A stretch of 64,000 nucleotides of DNA from Lachnospiraceae bacterium (GCA_017436865.1 JAFSCH010000054.1:62001-126000), one strand, 5' to 3'; positions 10,350 through 20,084 are shown, counted from the stretch's first letter. Numbers and translations are program-made. The notes: generated by a model not told the origin, from the sequence alone.

Positions 10350-11714
10350 TTACGCTTTCTTATACTGTATTATATTGTCCGCTTCCTTTACATCTGCTAC
10401 GGTGATTGCAGATTCCATATCATAGAAGCCAACGGTATTCTTATCTGAAATAACAGTTACATCTAATGCATCATATAGTCTGTGATAAACCTGAAAGTCA
10501 TTTCCATCATAGCCTGTTACACCAAAAGACATCAAATAATCTCCTCCTTGCAAGGTCATTCGCTGCTTAAAGGTAATCTCCTTTACTGTTCCAGCCTTAA
10601 CAGGTTCTAAAAATGCCTTTTCAAACATGGTATTTGTTCCAGTTATCTCCGTACCCTTTACATTTTTCACTGTAAAGGCAAAAATCGGTGCCGGAATATC
10701 ATCCTGAAACCGTACACGCATGTGAATTCCAAAATTCATTCCTTTGATAATTGCATTCGATTTTGTCCCATTATCATCTGTAAGATAAATCTCTTCTATC
10801 ACAGCCTGCTTTGTACCGTATTCCAAGGTTTTGGTATCTTCCAGCTTCTTTTCCTTCTTACGAATTGCCTCTTGAATCTCTTCATCCTCCAAAAGGCTCT
10901 TACTTTCTACCTTTTCCTCAGGTGTCTGATACTGGCCTACCAATACACGCTTAAAATCATCAATCATTTCTTTTGGGCCACCTTCACCAAGCTTCACACC
11001 TTGGTCTAACAAGATAACCCTATCGCAATATTTTGCAATACTACTAAGATCATGGCTTACAAAGATAATTGTCTTTCCCATTTGTTTAAATTCTTCAAAC
11101 TTGTGATAACACTTCGCCTGGAAAAACACATCACCTACAGACAACGCCTCGTCTACAATCAAAATCTCCGGTTCAATATTAATTCCTACCGAAAATGCCA
11201 ATCGTACAAACATACCACTTGAATAGGTCTTACACGGTTGTTTCACATAATCGCCAATATCCGCAAAATCCAATATATCCTGAAGTTTTGCATCAATTTC
11301 TTCCTCTGAAAAGCCATTCATCGTACCATTCAAATAGATGTTTTCCAACCCGGTATACTCCATATTGAAACCCGCACCAAGCTCTAATAACGCCGATATT
11401 CTTCCTTTTACAGACACATTTCCACTTGTCTGATTCAAAACGCCAGTAATAATCTTTAAAATCGTTGACTTACCAGAACCATTCGTTCCAATAATTCCAA
11501 CACATTCTCCTTTTTTCACATGAAAACTCACATCTGAAAGAGCATATTTTTCATGATACTTTTTCTGTTTTGACAATCCTAACGCTTCAAACATTCTGTC
11601 ACGTGGTCTGTCATACAGCTTATATATCTTACTCACGTTCTCCACCGCAATAGCGATTTCTTCACGTTCCTTACTCATAACCCAAAACCTTTCGTAATTA
11701 TTCAGCACCTTCAT
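10350..11714 (-). CDS. wzt: ABC exporter ATPase with C-terminal substrate-binding domain (Wzt/TagH type)
   Basis: This is the ATP-binding subunit of a polysaccharide or teichoic acid exporter. Walker A GTNGSGKST (about residue 77), signature YSSGMFVRLAFS, Walker B ILIVDEALSVGD and the switch His in IIFVSHD are all present. Residues after about 290 form an extra beta-rich domain like the Wzt carbohydrate-binding domain, with a charged linker (about 265-300). Two starts are possible: ATG 11714 and ATG 11678, each with AAAGG eight or nine bases upstream; the second gives the N-terminus usual for the family. It pairs with the permease gene 15 bases upstream. Confidence 0.93.
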   Translation of the reverse strand: MKVLNNYERFWVMSKEREEIAIAVENVSKIYKLYDRPRDRMFEALGLSKQKKYHEKYALSDVSFHVKKGECVGIIGTNGSGKSTILKIITGVLNQTSGNVSVKGRISALLELGAGFNMEYTGLENIYLNGTMNGFSEEEIDAKLQDILDFADIGDYVKQPCKTYSSGMFVRLAFSVGINIEPEILIVDEALSVGDVFFQAKCYHKFEEFKQMGKTIIFVSHDLSSIAKYCDRVILLDQGVKLGEGGPKEMIDDFKRVLVGQYQTPEEKVESKSLLEDEEIQEAIRKKEKKLEDTKTLEYGTKQAVIEEIYLTDDNGTKSNAIIKGMNFGIHMRVRFQDDIPAPIFAFTVKNVKGTEITGTNTMFEKAFLEPVKAGTVKEITFKQRMTLQGGDYLMSFGVTGYDGNDFQVYHRLYDALDVTVISDKNTVGFYDMESAITVADVKEADNIIQYKKA

Positions 11715-11729
11715 AATTACGACCTTTCA

Positions 11730-12722
11730 TCATAAAACATCCGCAAAATGTACCTTTAGTCTTCTGAATATTAGCGCACCAATACCAAAAAATACCACCG
11801 TTACAATCCAGAAATACATGGTAGAATAAAAATCCTGCCAAAACCACGTCTTTTCAAACATTGCACTTCGGAATCCATTCACGATATAATACATCGGATT
11901 AATCTTCAAAATAAACTGCATAATCGGTGGCACTGTATTTAAATCCCACAAAATAGGTGTTGCCCACATACCAATCTGTAAACCTATGTTAATAATCTGA
12001 GCCAAGTCCCTAAAAAACAACACCATTGCACAAGTCGAATATACCAATGCCAATACAAATAAGAATAAGCAAAGACTGTAATATGGTATCTGCAACAAAT
12101 ATAAATCCGGTGTATACCCCATACACACATACACAACCAACATAAAACATACAAAAAAGATATGTGTAAAGGACGCTGATATTATTTTAATAATCGGTAT
12201 CACACTAATTTTGAAAACAACCTTTTTTACAAGATAACTGTACTCTAATAATGCCATGGTTCCTCCGGTTATCGCCTCTGAGAAGAAAAACCAAGGCACC
12301 AATCCTGCTGTCAACCATATTACATATGGAATCTGTATCGTACCTGCTAAAGCTTCTGCTCTAGCTCCCATAACATAATCAAAAACGAACCAATACAAAG
12401 CTACTGTAATAACCGGTTGAACAAATGCCCATACCTTTCCAAGATAAGACCCCGCAAATCGATTCTTAAAATCATTCTTAGCAAGTTTCCAGATTAATTT
12501 TCTAGAATCCCACAATTCTACCGGCAATGATACCAATCTATCATAGAAGCGATAAAATACCGCTAAACCAATTACGATCAGTACACAAGCTACCACTTTT
12601 TTTATCATTTCTTCCTGCTGATCAGCCAATGGATTGTGGTGTACCACAATAATAGTCATAGCAAAAAATGCCAATAAACCTGCTAACAGCTTTACTGTTC
12701 TTTTGGATAGTCCCTTTTTCAT
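11730..12722 (-). CDS. wzm: ABC exporter permease (Wzm/TagG type)
   Basis: This integral membrane ABC-2 subunit forms the polysaccharide channel with the neighbouring ATPase. The core (from about residue 75: NDFKNRFAGSYLGKVWAFVQP) matches the Wzm/TagG family, with six membrane segments and the usual ...VNGFRSAMFEK... region near the end. Unlike the usual proteins of about 260 residues, it has an N-terminal extension with two extra membrane helices (residues 8-26 and 40-60). AAAGGG lies nine bases before ATG 12722. Located between rfbC and the ATPase gene in one operon. Confidence 0.93.
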   Translation of the reverse strand: MKKGLSKRTVKLLAGLLAFFAMTIIVVHHNPLADQQEEMIKKVVACVLIVIGLAVFYRFYDRLVSLPVELWDSRKLIWKLAKNDFKNRFAGSYLGKVWAFVQPVITVALYWFVFDYVMGARAEALAGTIQIPYVIWLTAGLVPWFFFSEAITGGTMALLEYSYLVKKVVFKISVIPIIKIISASFTHIFFVCFMLVVYVCMGYTPDLYLLQIPYYSLCLFLFVLALVYSTCAMVLFFRDLAQIINIGLQIGMWATPILWDLNTVPPIMQFILKINPMYYIVNGFRSAMFEKTWFWQDFYSTMYFWIVTVVFFGIGALIFRRLKVHFADVL

Positions 12723-12738
12723 CTAATGATACCCTTTT

Positions 12739-13290
12739 CTATCTCTTAAATTCTTTGATACCGCCCCACTTTGTATCCTTTTCAGAAAGGGTAAGTTCCA
12801 TTCCTTCCGGAATTGGCCATTCTACACCAATCTCAGGATCATTCCAAAGAAGCCCACCTTCATCATTTGGATGATAGAAATCCGTACACTTATAACAGAA
12901 TTCTGCGTAATCAGATAAAACAAGAAAACCATGCGCAAAATTCTTTGGAATAAAGAACTGCTTCTTATTCTCTTCTGATAAAAGCACACCATACCACTGT
13001 CCAAAAGTCTTAGAGCCCTCACGTAAATCAACCGCAACATCATATACTTCGCCCTTAATTACACGAACAAGCTTGTCCTGTGGAAATTCCTTTTGGAAAT
13101 GAAGCCCTCTTAATACTCCTTTTTTGGAAGCAGACTGATTATCCTGCACAAACACTTCCGGGATTCCAGCTTCCTTAAAATCATTATAATTATAGGTTTC
13201 CATGAAATATCCTCTATTATCCCCAAAAACAGAAGGAGTAATAATCTTTAATCCTTCGATTTCGCATGTTTCAACTGTAATCTTTCCCAT
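12739..13290 (-). CDS. rfbC: dTDP-4-dehydrorhamnose 3,5-epimerase
   Basis: RfbC epimerises dTDP-4-keto-6-deoxy-glucose at C3 and C5, the third step of dTDP-L-rhamnose synthesis. The cupin protein shows the family signatures ENYNYNDFKEAG-type N-terminus, FVQDNQSASKKGVLRGLHFQ with the catalytic His, and the VDLREGSKTFGQW strand. 183 residues is the normal length. A GAGGAG site precedes ATG 13290. It lies between the GH25 gene and the exporter genes, apart from rfbA and rfbB but in the same transcription direction. Confidence 0.96.
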   Translation of the reverse strand: MGKITVETCEIEGLKIITPSVFGDNRGYFMETYNYNDFKEAGIPEVFVQDNQSASKKGVLRGLHFQKEFPQDKLVRVIKGEVYDVAVDLREGSKTFGQWYGVLLSEENKKQFFIPKNFAHGFLVLSDYAEFCYKCTDFYHPNDEGGLLWNDPEIGVEWPIPEGMELTLSEKDTKWGGIKEFKR

Positions 13291-13316
13291 GTTATCTCTC
13301 CTCTTTATGTTCCAAA

Positions 13317-14621
13317 TTAATATCCAAGATAGCTGACATTCAAATCAACATATCCCTCAATACCTGCCACACTACCCTTTGAGGTATACTGCCACATATC
13401 ATAACGATTCTCATATAATGGTGTATCCCTATATTCTGCTAGCCATATGGTATAATCTTCCAACTTTTCTGCATGCAACTTATTGTAGTAATACCATCTT
13501 CCAGAATAAACACCTGGAGTATATCCCTCATTCTTAATCGTCTTGCAAAAATATTCGCAAACCAAAGTTCTAGTGTCCGTATCAATCGAGTCCGCTCTCG
13601 CTGTTCCGCCACCACCTTCTATATCAATAAAGACAGGGTAGTCCACTTTTTCTCCATCTAACAGTTCAAGTACCATAGATGCCTCTTCTACCGCTTCTAC
13701 CGGATTTACTGCCTGTGAAAAGAAGTAAATACCAACCTTAACACCTGCTTTCTTAGCTCCTTCTAGATTCGCTTTGAAATACGGGTCTTCTACAAGGGCA
13801 CCTGTCTGCATCCCTCGGTAACCACATCGTATTATGGCAAATTCTACTCCCTCTGCAGCTACTACATCCCAATCAATCTCTTTCTGATATTTTGAAACAT
13901 CAATACCAAGTGTGACTGCGTTTTCCAGCTCTTCAACATTCATCAGTGTTGTGTGTTGCGTTGCATCCTCATCTTCTTCATTCATTTCCTTTTGTTTCAC
14001 ATCCTCAACAGAGGCATCAACCTCTGCCTCAGTATGGATCAAATACGCGATATCCTCAATGGCTGTATAAGATACAATAGCTTTTACTCGTGCAGTTAAA
14101 GGCTCCTTTGGAATCTCATAACCTTCGATTTCATACATAAAAATCTCATATTCGCCCGGCTTCAAATCACCTACATAGATCATTCCATCTCTGTCCAAAT
14201 CTTTATAGGTTCCTATATCTTTAACTTCTACCCGAAACTCCTGCCCTGCGATTACTTTTCCCGCATCATCAACAACCTTAATTCGCAGATCTCTTTCTAC
14301 AGAAGTCGCAAGTAAAGAGACTTTCGGAATCTCCGATTCTCCTTGTCCCTCAGACTTCTCCTTAATCTGCACCGTTGAATTTCTCTTTTCGTCATAATCG
14401 AAAAAAGTCTCATCCTTCATAAATGCCGAAAGTTCTGCGCCCTTTACTCGCCCATCTTCTTCAAGCTCTTCTGTTTTCTCCACTGGTACAGCCTGAACTC
14501 TGTCTGCCTGATTTTGCTCCTTGGCAAACTTATCTTGATTTATAAACAATACAACTACACCAATTAAGAGAATCACACTCAACATGCCTATAATTGTAAG
14601 TCGTTTCGTCTTAGAGTCCAT
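13317..14621 (-). CDS. Membrane-anchored GH25 lysozyme-family protein
   Basis: The protein has a short cytoplasmic start, one membrane helix (about residues 8-28) and an extracellular part. A beta domain (about 95-190, [16 protein letters not shown]) is shared with the larger GH25 protein of this locus. The GH25 muramidase domain (about 235-434) has GIDVSKYQ at its start and catalytic acids in FIDIEGGGG; both GH25 proteins end in VDLN(V/L)SYLGY. It probably cuts or remodels peptidoglycan at the outer membrane face. I chose ATG 14621 with GAGG six bases upstream; it overlaps the rfbA stop by 11 bases, so coupling is likely. Confidence 0.9.
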   Translation of the reverse strand: MDSKTKRLTIIGMLSVILLIGVVVLFINQDKFAKEQNQADRVQAVPVEKTEELEEDGRVKGAELSAFMKDETFFDYDEKRNSTVQIKEKSEGQGESEIPKVSLLATSVERDLRIKVVDDAGKVIAGQEFRVEVKDIGTYKDLDRDGMIYVGDLKPGEYEIFMYEIEGYEIPKEPLTARVKAIVSYTAIEDIAYLIHTEAEVDASVEDVKQKEMNEEDEDATQHTTLMNVEELENAVTLGIDVSKYQKEIDWDVVAAEGVEFAIIRCGYRGMQTGALVEDPYFKANLEGAKKAGVKVGIYFFSQAVNPVEAVEEASMVLELLDGEKVDYPVFIDIEGGGGTARADSIDTDTRTLVCEYFCKTIKNEGYTPGVYSGRWYYYNKLHAEKLEDYTIWLAEYRDTPLYENRYDMWQYTSKGSVAGIEGYVDLNVSYLGY

Positions 14622-15489
14622 TTGCAACCTCTACCAAGTATTTTCCATATTCTGTCTTCATCAACGGTTCTGCAAGTTTTAAAAGCTGTTCCTTATCAAT
14701 AAAGCCTCTCTTGTATGCAATTTCCTCAATACATGACACATATAAGCCTTGTCTCTTCTGAATCGCTGAAACAAAATCCGCTGCCGCAAGAAGCATATCA
14801 TGATTACCGGTATCTAGCCATGCAAATCCTCTTCCAAGTGTTTCTACACTCAAAGTTCCACGCTGCAAATATTCATTGTTTACACTAGTAATTTCAATCT
14901 CTCCACGCGCAGAGGGCTTTACATTCTTAGCAATCTCTACAACATCATTGTCATAGAAATACAAGCCCGGTACTGCATAATTTGACTTTGGATTGGCTGG
15001 TTTCTCTTCAATGGAAAGAGCCTTACCATTTTCATCAAACTCTACAACACCATATTCTCTAGGATCTCTTACATAATAACCAAATATCGTCGCACCCTTT
15101 TGTGTCTCTGTTCGCTCTGCCGCACTGCGAAGAACCTTAGAGAAACTCTGACCATAGAAAATATTATCTCCAAGAACAAGTGCAACCGCATCCTTACCAA
15201 TAAATTCCTCACCAATAATAAATGCATCTGCAAGTCCTCTTGGTTCTTCCTGTATGGCATACTCAAAACGCATACCAAGTTGTGAACCATCACCTAACAA
15301 TTCTTTAAAAACAGGCAAGTCTCTTGGTGTCGAAATAACAAGTACTTCTCTGATTCCTGCTAACATCAATGTCGATAGCGGATAATAAATCATCGGCTTA
15401 TCATAAACCGGCATAATCTGCTTTGAAATCGCCTTGGTAAGCGGATATAATCTAGTTCCTGAACCACCTGCTAATATAATTCCCTTCAT
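14611..15489 (-). CDS. rfbA: Glucose-1-phosphate thymidylyltransferase
   Basis: RfbA makes dTDP-glucose from dTTP and Glc-1-P. The nucleotide loop [16 protein letters not shown] opens the protein, [17 protein letters not shown] follows, and [11 protein letters not shown] carries the catalytic Asp. The length (292) is normal and no fusion is seen. AAGGAG lies nine bases before ATG 15489. Upstream is rfbB, separated by about 90 bases holding a strong hairpin; downstream it overlaps the GH25 gene. Confidence 0.97.
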   Translation of the reverse strand: MKGIILAGGSGTRLYPLTKAISKQIMPVYDKPMIYYPLSTLMLAGIREVLVISTPRDLPVFKELLGDGSQLGMRFEYAIQEEPRGLADAFIIGEEFIGKDAVALVLGDNIFYGQSFSKVLRSAAERTETQKGATIFGYYVRDPREYGVVEFDENGKALSIEEKPANPKSNYAVPGLYFYDNDVVEIAKNVKPSARGEIEITSVNNEYLQRGTLSVETLGRGFAWLDTGNHDMLLAAADFVSAIQKRQGLYVSCIEEIAYKRGFIDKEQLLKLAEPLMKTEYGKYLVEVANGL

Positions 15490-15524
15490 AGTAAAAAACT
15501 CCTTTTCTCATTGCTAACACCAAA

Positions 15525-15566
15525 TGGGAACGGCTTTACCTTCCTCCCAAGGCAACGACGTTCCCA
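15525..15566 (-). other. Intercistronic hairpin between rfbB and rfbA
   Basis: TGGGAACG (15525-15532) pairs perfectly with CGTTCCCA (15559-15566). An inner stem (about TTGCCTT with AAGGTAA, one G-U pair) closes on a six-base loop. There is no T-run, so an mRNA processing or stability element is more likely than a terminator. Confidence 0.6.
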
Positions 15567-15580
15567 ATACAGTATCACAT

Positions 15581-16657
15581 TTATTTATACATTTCAGCGT
15601 AGTACTTCTGATAGTCACCACTTGTTACATGTTTCATCCAATCCTCATGTTCAAAGTACCACTTAATCGTTCTCTTAATTCCTTCCTTGAACATTGTCTC
15701 CGGCTCCCAGCCAATCTCAGCCTTAATCTTGTCCGGCGCTATCGCATATCTTCTGTCATGTCCCTTACGATCTTCCACGTAAGTAATTAAATCCTTAGAA
15801 ACTAATGCCTTTCTTGGATCAGCATCATCTAACATCTCCTGTAAGGTCTCTAGAATAATCTCGATAATCTCAATGTTCTGCTTCTCATTATGCCCACCAA
15901 CATTATATGTCTCAAAAAGTCTGCCCTTTTCCTGTACCATATCAATCGCCTTGGCATGATCCTCTACATATAACCAGTCACGAACATTCTTTCCATCACC
16001 ATATACCGGAAGCTTCTTACCATGTAATGCATTGTTAATAATCAATGGAATAAGCTTTTCCGGGAACTGATATGGACCATAATTATTTGAACAGTTCGTA
16101 ATATTTGCCGGGAACTTATAAGTATCCATATATGCCTTTACAAGCATATCAGAGGATGCCTTACTTGCAGAGTATGGACTATGTGGATCGTAAGGAGTTG
16201 TCTCATAGAAATACTCTCCTTCGTTCTCCAAAGAACCATATACCTCATCTGTGGAAACATGAAGGAATTTCTTTCCCTCCTTGAAGCTTCCATCCGGTAA
16301 TTCCCATGCTGCCTTTGCACAATTAAGCATAACCGCTGTTCCAAGCACATTAGTCTGTACAAACACTTCCGGATTACGAATACTTCTATCAACATGGCTC
16401 TCCGCTGCAAAATGCACTACTCTGTCAATATCATTTTCCGCAAAAATCTTTGCAATTGCCTCTTTGTCCGTAATATCTGCCTTAACAAATGTATAATTAC
16501 TTCTATCCTCAACATCCTTAAGATTCTCAAGGTTACCTGCATAGGTCAGAACATCAACGTTAATAATTCTGATATCATCACCATATTTCTTGAACATATA
16601 GTGAATATAATTAGAACCGATAAATCCTGCGCCTCCAGTTACCAAATAAGTTTTCAT
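15581..16657 (-). CDS. rfbB: dTDP-glucose 4,6-dehydratase
   Basis: RfbB is the NAD-dependent extended SDR enzyme that turns dTDP-glucose into dTDP-4-keto-6-deoxyglucose. The Rossmann loop TGGAGFIGSNYI begins the protein, the catalytic Thr/Asp/Glu stretch is HVSTDEVYGSL, and YSASKAS has the catalytic Tyr and Lys. I chose ATG 16657, preceded by GGAGG, giving 358 residues; a longer frame to 16729 would add a basic leader not found in the family. It follows the large GH25 gene by about 70 bases. Confidence 0.97.
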   Translation of the reverse strand: MKTYLVTGGAGFIGSNYIHYMFKKYGDDIRIINVDVLTYAGNLENLKDVEDRSNYTFVKADITDKEAIAKIFAENDIDRVVHFAAESHVDRSIRNPEVFVQTNVLGTAVMLNCAKAAWELPDGSFKEGKKFLHVSTDEVYGSLENEGEYFYETTPYDPHSPYSASKASSDMLVKAYMDTYKFPANITNCSNNYGPYQFPEKLIPLIINNALHGKKLPVYGDGKNVRDWLYVEDHAKAIDMVQEKGRLFETYNVGGHNEKQNIEIIEIILETLQEMLDDADPRKALVSKDLITYVEDRKGHDRRYAIAPDKIKAEIGWEPETMFKEGIKRTIKWYFEHEDWMKHVTSGDYQKYYAEMYK

Positions 16658-16730
16658 TAGGACACTTACCTCCATTTTTTCCGCTTTTTTATTCTTTACC
16701 ATCATAATCCGAAACAGGAAATAATGCAAG

Positions 16731-19700
16731 CTAATAACCCAAATAGCTCAAATTCAAATCCACATTTCCTTTAATTCCGTTAATTGTACCCTTGCTGGAA
16801 TACTGCCACATATCATACCTTCCTGTATAAGTAGGTGCAGCAGAATATTGTGCAAGCCATATCTTATATCCGCCAAGAGTACCCATATTTAGTTTTCCTT
16901 CATACCAAGCCTTCGATGCATAGATACCCGGCTTATATCCTGCATTCTGAACCGTCTGGCAGAATGCATTTACAACAGCAGTACGTGTATTCTTATCAAT
17001 CTTGTCTGCACGACCTCCACTTGCCTCTGTATCAATAAATATTGGATACGTCAAATGATAGCCCTGCGCAAGGCTAACTGCAAGCGATGCCTCTTTTACT
17101 GCTTCCACTTCATTAATCGCCTGTGAGAACACATAGATACCAACCTTTAATCCTGCTGCCGTTGCTCCCTTAATATTCGTGTGGAAATTCGGATCTGTAA
17201 TCAATGCTCCTGTTGAAGATCCTCTGTATGCACAACGGATAATAACATAATCTACACCCGAACTCTTAACTGCATTCCAGTCAATTTTTCCATTATGTTT
17301 CGAAACATCGATACCAAAGGTCGAACCATTGACATTTGTCTGAATCGCACCATCAGAACCAAAATTATACGTTACCCCTTTAATAATCTGTGTTCCTGTT
17401 ACCGGTTTTCCATCTTTATCATAATAGTATGTCTTACCATCTATCGTCTGCCAGCCTGTATATATATATTTCACTTCATTCATAACAAAGAATTCTTTTG
17501 CCGTGAAATAATCTGCATAAACAGCTTCTATATATTTACCTTCGCCGTTCTTAATATATACCTGTCTGCCATCTTTATCCTTCAAACGTGTCGAGGTATC
17601 TGATGTTACGTCACTATTAATGGTCACCACACAAATTGCCGTAGCCTGTTTACCTGCTGCATTTTTCTCCTTAGTTGTTGCGGTAATCTTAACTGTTCCC
17701 GCTGCTACACCAGTAATTACACCTTTATCATCTACCTTTGCAATCTTCTCATCAGCAGTTGTCCAAGTAACACTCTGATCAGATATATAATTTAAAACCG
17801 TAGAAACAAGTGTTGTCTTTCCCCCTACCGCAAGCCATACCTGCTCTCTGTCAAGTGTAACACTTAATTCACCCGCAGGATTTATTTTCACTGTTGTTGT
17901 CGCTTTAATATCCAGTTCCTTACCAGAAGCATCATTAACTCCTTTAATCTGTCCTGTAATAGTCACAGTTCCTTGTTTTACACCTGTAACCACACCCGTG
18001 CTACTATCAATAGATGCTACCGAAGAATCTGAACTTGACCAATATACGGCCGGAAAACCTTCTGTCATCGTCTTTGTGCTTCCATCAGACATAGAATATA
18101 CCAGCTTAGAAGGTTTTACAGTAAGAGTTCCATGTACATTACATGCATCTGCTGTTTTTGTAAGCTCCAAATTACCTGACGATATCTGTACCTTTTCTAC
18201 CGTCACTTCACAAGTTGCCGTGGAAAATTCCTCAATTTCAGAAACTTCCTTTTTAGTTTCACCTCCGGTTGCTGCTCCCCCATCTTCTGTCGTCTGTCCT
18301 TCTGTTTCCGCTACAATTGTCTTTGTTGTAATCGTTTTTCTAGTAACTTTATATGTAATCGTCGCATTTCCAGTACTCTTTGCCGTTACTGTTCCATCAC
18401 TAGAGACTGTCGCAACACTTTCATTTGATGATTTCCACTCTGTCGTATATTGATATTCTGTCTTTATATTATCTTTTTCTATTACTTCATTATTATGAGA
18501 TGAACCTTTTAAGGTTGCATTGGTACCTTCTAAAAGCTTCAAACTCGTCTGATCCAGTGTTACGTTCAACGTATCAAAAGCCATTCTGAAATAAGCTGCC
18601 GATAACTGCGATGGATCCGGAATCGTACTCTTATCAATCTGAGTGTATCCTTCCGTCCCGCTTGCAACCTGTTTTGATGATTCAACCCACTGTACCGTAT
18701 CCGTTAACTTCACTTCTTCGGTCACTGCATCCGCCTTTACTTCCGTATCCTCAACAGCTACATTAACCTGTGCCTCTGTCTTTACCTCATCCTGCACATT
18801 GATAACAACATATTCTACCTTATCCTTAACCGTTACCTGTTGCGCTGTTGTTGGGAATTTATAGGTATCCGTCGAGGTGATAATTGCATCAAACTTTCCG
18901 GCTTTAATGTTGTTCGCATAAATAACACCATCTTTGTCATCATCTGTAAGAACCAACTTATTGCCACTTGACTTATTCGTCAGAGTAACCTCGAAAGCAG
19001 TTCCGGTAATCAATGTCCCTGTCGTAGAATCTGTGAACCGGATCTTCAAATCCTTCTCTACAGAAGTAAAACTTACGCTAACCTTTACCTGCTGTTTTGC
19101 AGGCTCCTCTTCTTGCACAGACTGAATCACTTCTTCTGCCTCAATCTCTGTGTCCTGCTGAGCTACTATGCCCGCATCTGCCATAGCAAGTAAACCACTT
19201 TGACCTACCACACCAACACTACTTAACTGCGTTCCGACTGGTACAATCGCTTGAATCTGTTCCTCCATCTTATTAGATGCACTTAACATACCAAAAGTTA
19301 TGATTGCCGCCACTAAAACTCCAACACCCGTTAACGCCACTATAGCATCAAATGCTGTAAGATTGCTTAAAATCTCGTTAAAACGCTCCCTGAAGGTTAA
19401 AACTCTATATTCATCCGGTTCACCTTCCTCTTCATCAGATCGATAAGAATGGGATTGATATCCTTCATAACCGGTATCAAAACCTTCTTCATTATCATAC
19501 TCTGCATAAAGATATTCTTCTGATTCATAATACTCATCTGTTTCATCATATTCTTCCGAGTCGTAATACTCATCCGATTCATCATATTCTTCCGAGCCAT
19601 AATACTCATCCGATTCATCATATTCTTCCGAGTCATAGCACTCATCCGATTCGTCATATTCTTCCGAGTCATAGTACTCATCCGATTCGTCATATTCTTC

Positions 19701-20084
19701 CGAATCATAGTACTCATCCGGTTCATCATATTCCTCGGACTCATAGTACTCATCTGTTTCGTCATATTCGTCCGATTCATTATAATCATCTGCATAATAT
19801 GAGTCATCCTCTATATAAGCCTGTTCTTCTTCATAACTTTCATCATAATAGTCATCCTCGTACTCTTCAGACTCGTAATACTCGTCTTCGTAGTATTCTT
19901 CGGATTCATCCATTATATAATTTCCATCCTCATAATATGCGCCATCTTCGTCATCGCCATCATATTCAGAATCGTACTCTTCGTCATCATATTCTTCATA
20001 ATATTCTTCTGTATATTTATCCACTTTTTTTTCCGGTCTTCTTTTATTTGTGCCAAACAAACCAAAACCCTTTTTCTTTTTCAT
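16731..20084 (-). CDS. Large GH25 protein with cytoplasmic acidic repeats, Ig-like domains and wall-binding repeats
   Basis: Residues 1-235 are extremely rich in Asp, Glu and Tyr and contain seven 12-residue repeats (about 108-191). A membrane helix follows (about 243-265), so the acidic part should be cytoplasmic. Outside the membrane come a beta domain shared with the smaller GH25 protein (about 310-430), three bacterial Ig-like (BIG2) domains (about 490-840), a wall-binding repeat (YTGWQTIDGKTYYYDKDGK, about 890) and a GH25 domain (about 925-1117; GIDVSKHNG, FIDTEASGG). The N-terminus begins with MKKKKGFGLFG. The Shine-Dalgarno is weak (AGAAAG). It heads the polysaccharide operon. It could tether wall turnover to export, but this is inference. 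Confidence 0.88.
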   Translation of the reverse strand: MKKKKGFGLFGTNKRRPEKKVDKYTEEYYEEYDDEEYDSEYDGDDEDGAYYEDGNYIMDESEEYYEDEYYESEEYEDDYYDESYEEEQAYIEDDSYYADDYNESDEYDETDEYYESEEYDEPDEYYDSEEYDESDEYYDSEEYDESDECYDSEEYDESDEYYGSEEYDESDEYYDSEEYDETDEYYESEEYLYAEYDNEEGFDTGYEGYQSHSYRSDEEEGEPDEYRVLTFRERFNEILSNLTAFDAIVALTGVGVLVAAIITFGMLSASNKMEEQIQAIVPVGTQLSSVGVVGQSGLLAMADAGIVAQQDTEIEAEEVIQSVQEEEPAKQQVKVSVSFTSVEKDLKIRFTDSTTGTLITGTAFEVTLTNKSSGNKLVLTDDDKDGVIYANNIKAGKFDAIITSTDTYKFPTTAQQVTVKDKVEYVVINVQDEVKTEAQVNVAVEDTEVKADAVTEEVKLTDTVQWVESSKQVASGTEGYTQIDKSTIPDPSQLSAAYFRMAFDTLNVTLDQTSLKLLEGTNATLKGSSHNNEVIEKDNIKTEYQYTTEWKSSNESVATVSSDGTVTAKSTGNATITYKVTRKTITTKTIVAETEGQTTEDGGAATGGETKKEVSEIEEFSTATCEVTVEKVQISSGNLELTKTADACNVHGTLTVKPSKLVYSMSDGSTKTMTEGFPAVYWSSSDSSVASIDSSTGVVTGVKQGTVTITGQIKGVNDASGKELDIKATTTVKINPAGELSVTLDREQVWLAVGGKTTLVSTVLNYISDQSVTWTTADEKIAKVDDKGVITGVAAGTVKITATTKEKNAAGKQATAICVVTINSDVTSDTSTRLKDKDGRQVYIKNGEGKYIEAVYADYFTAKEFFVMNEVKYIYTGWQTIDGKTYYYDKDGKPVTGTQIIKGVTYNFGSDGAIQTNVNGSTFGIDVSKHNGKIDWNAVKSSGVDYVIIRCAYRGSSTGALITDPNFHTNIKGATAAGLKVGIYVFSQAINEVEAVKEASLAVSLAQGYHLTYPIFIDTEASGGRADKIDKNTRTAVVNAFCQTVQNAGYKPGIYASKAWYEGKLNMGTLGGYKIWLAQYSAAPTYTGRYDMWQYSSKGTINGIKGNVDLNLSYLGY
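19512..19763 (-). repeat. Seven tandem 36-bp units encoding acidic repeats
   Basis: Units begin at 19512, 19548, 19584, 19620, 19656, 19692 and 19728, each encoding a variant of the 12-residue block EEYDESDEYYDS. Units differ at a few bases, and a partial eighth unit follows. The spacing is exactly 36 bases, so copy-number change would keep frame. Confidence 0.9.

Noticed and set aside
18934..19125. Plus-strand ORFs opposite the Ig-like region (for example 17998-18453)
   Set aside because: They mirror the low-complexity Thr/Val/Ser codons of the large GH25 protein and have no start signals.
19512..19763. Possible CRISPR array
   Set aside because: Units are directly adjacent without spacers and are coding, so this is a protein repeat.
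19397..19807. Met/Asn/Arg-rich minus ORF inside the GH25 gene
   Set aside because: It is a shadow frame of the acidic repeats; the composition is simply the out-of-frame reading of the 36-bp units.
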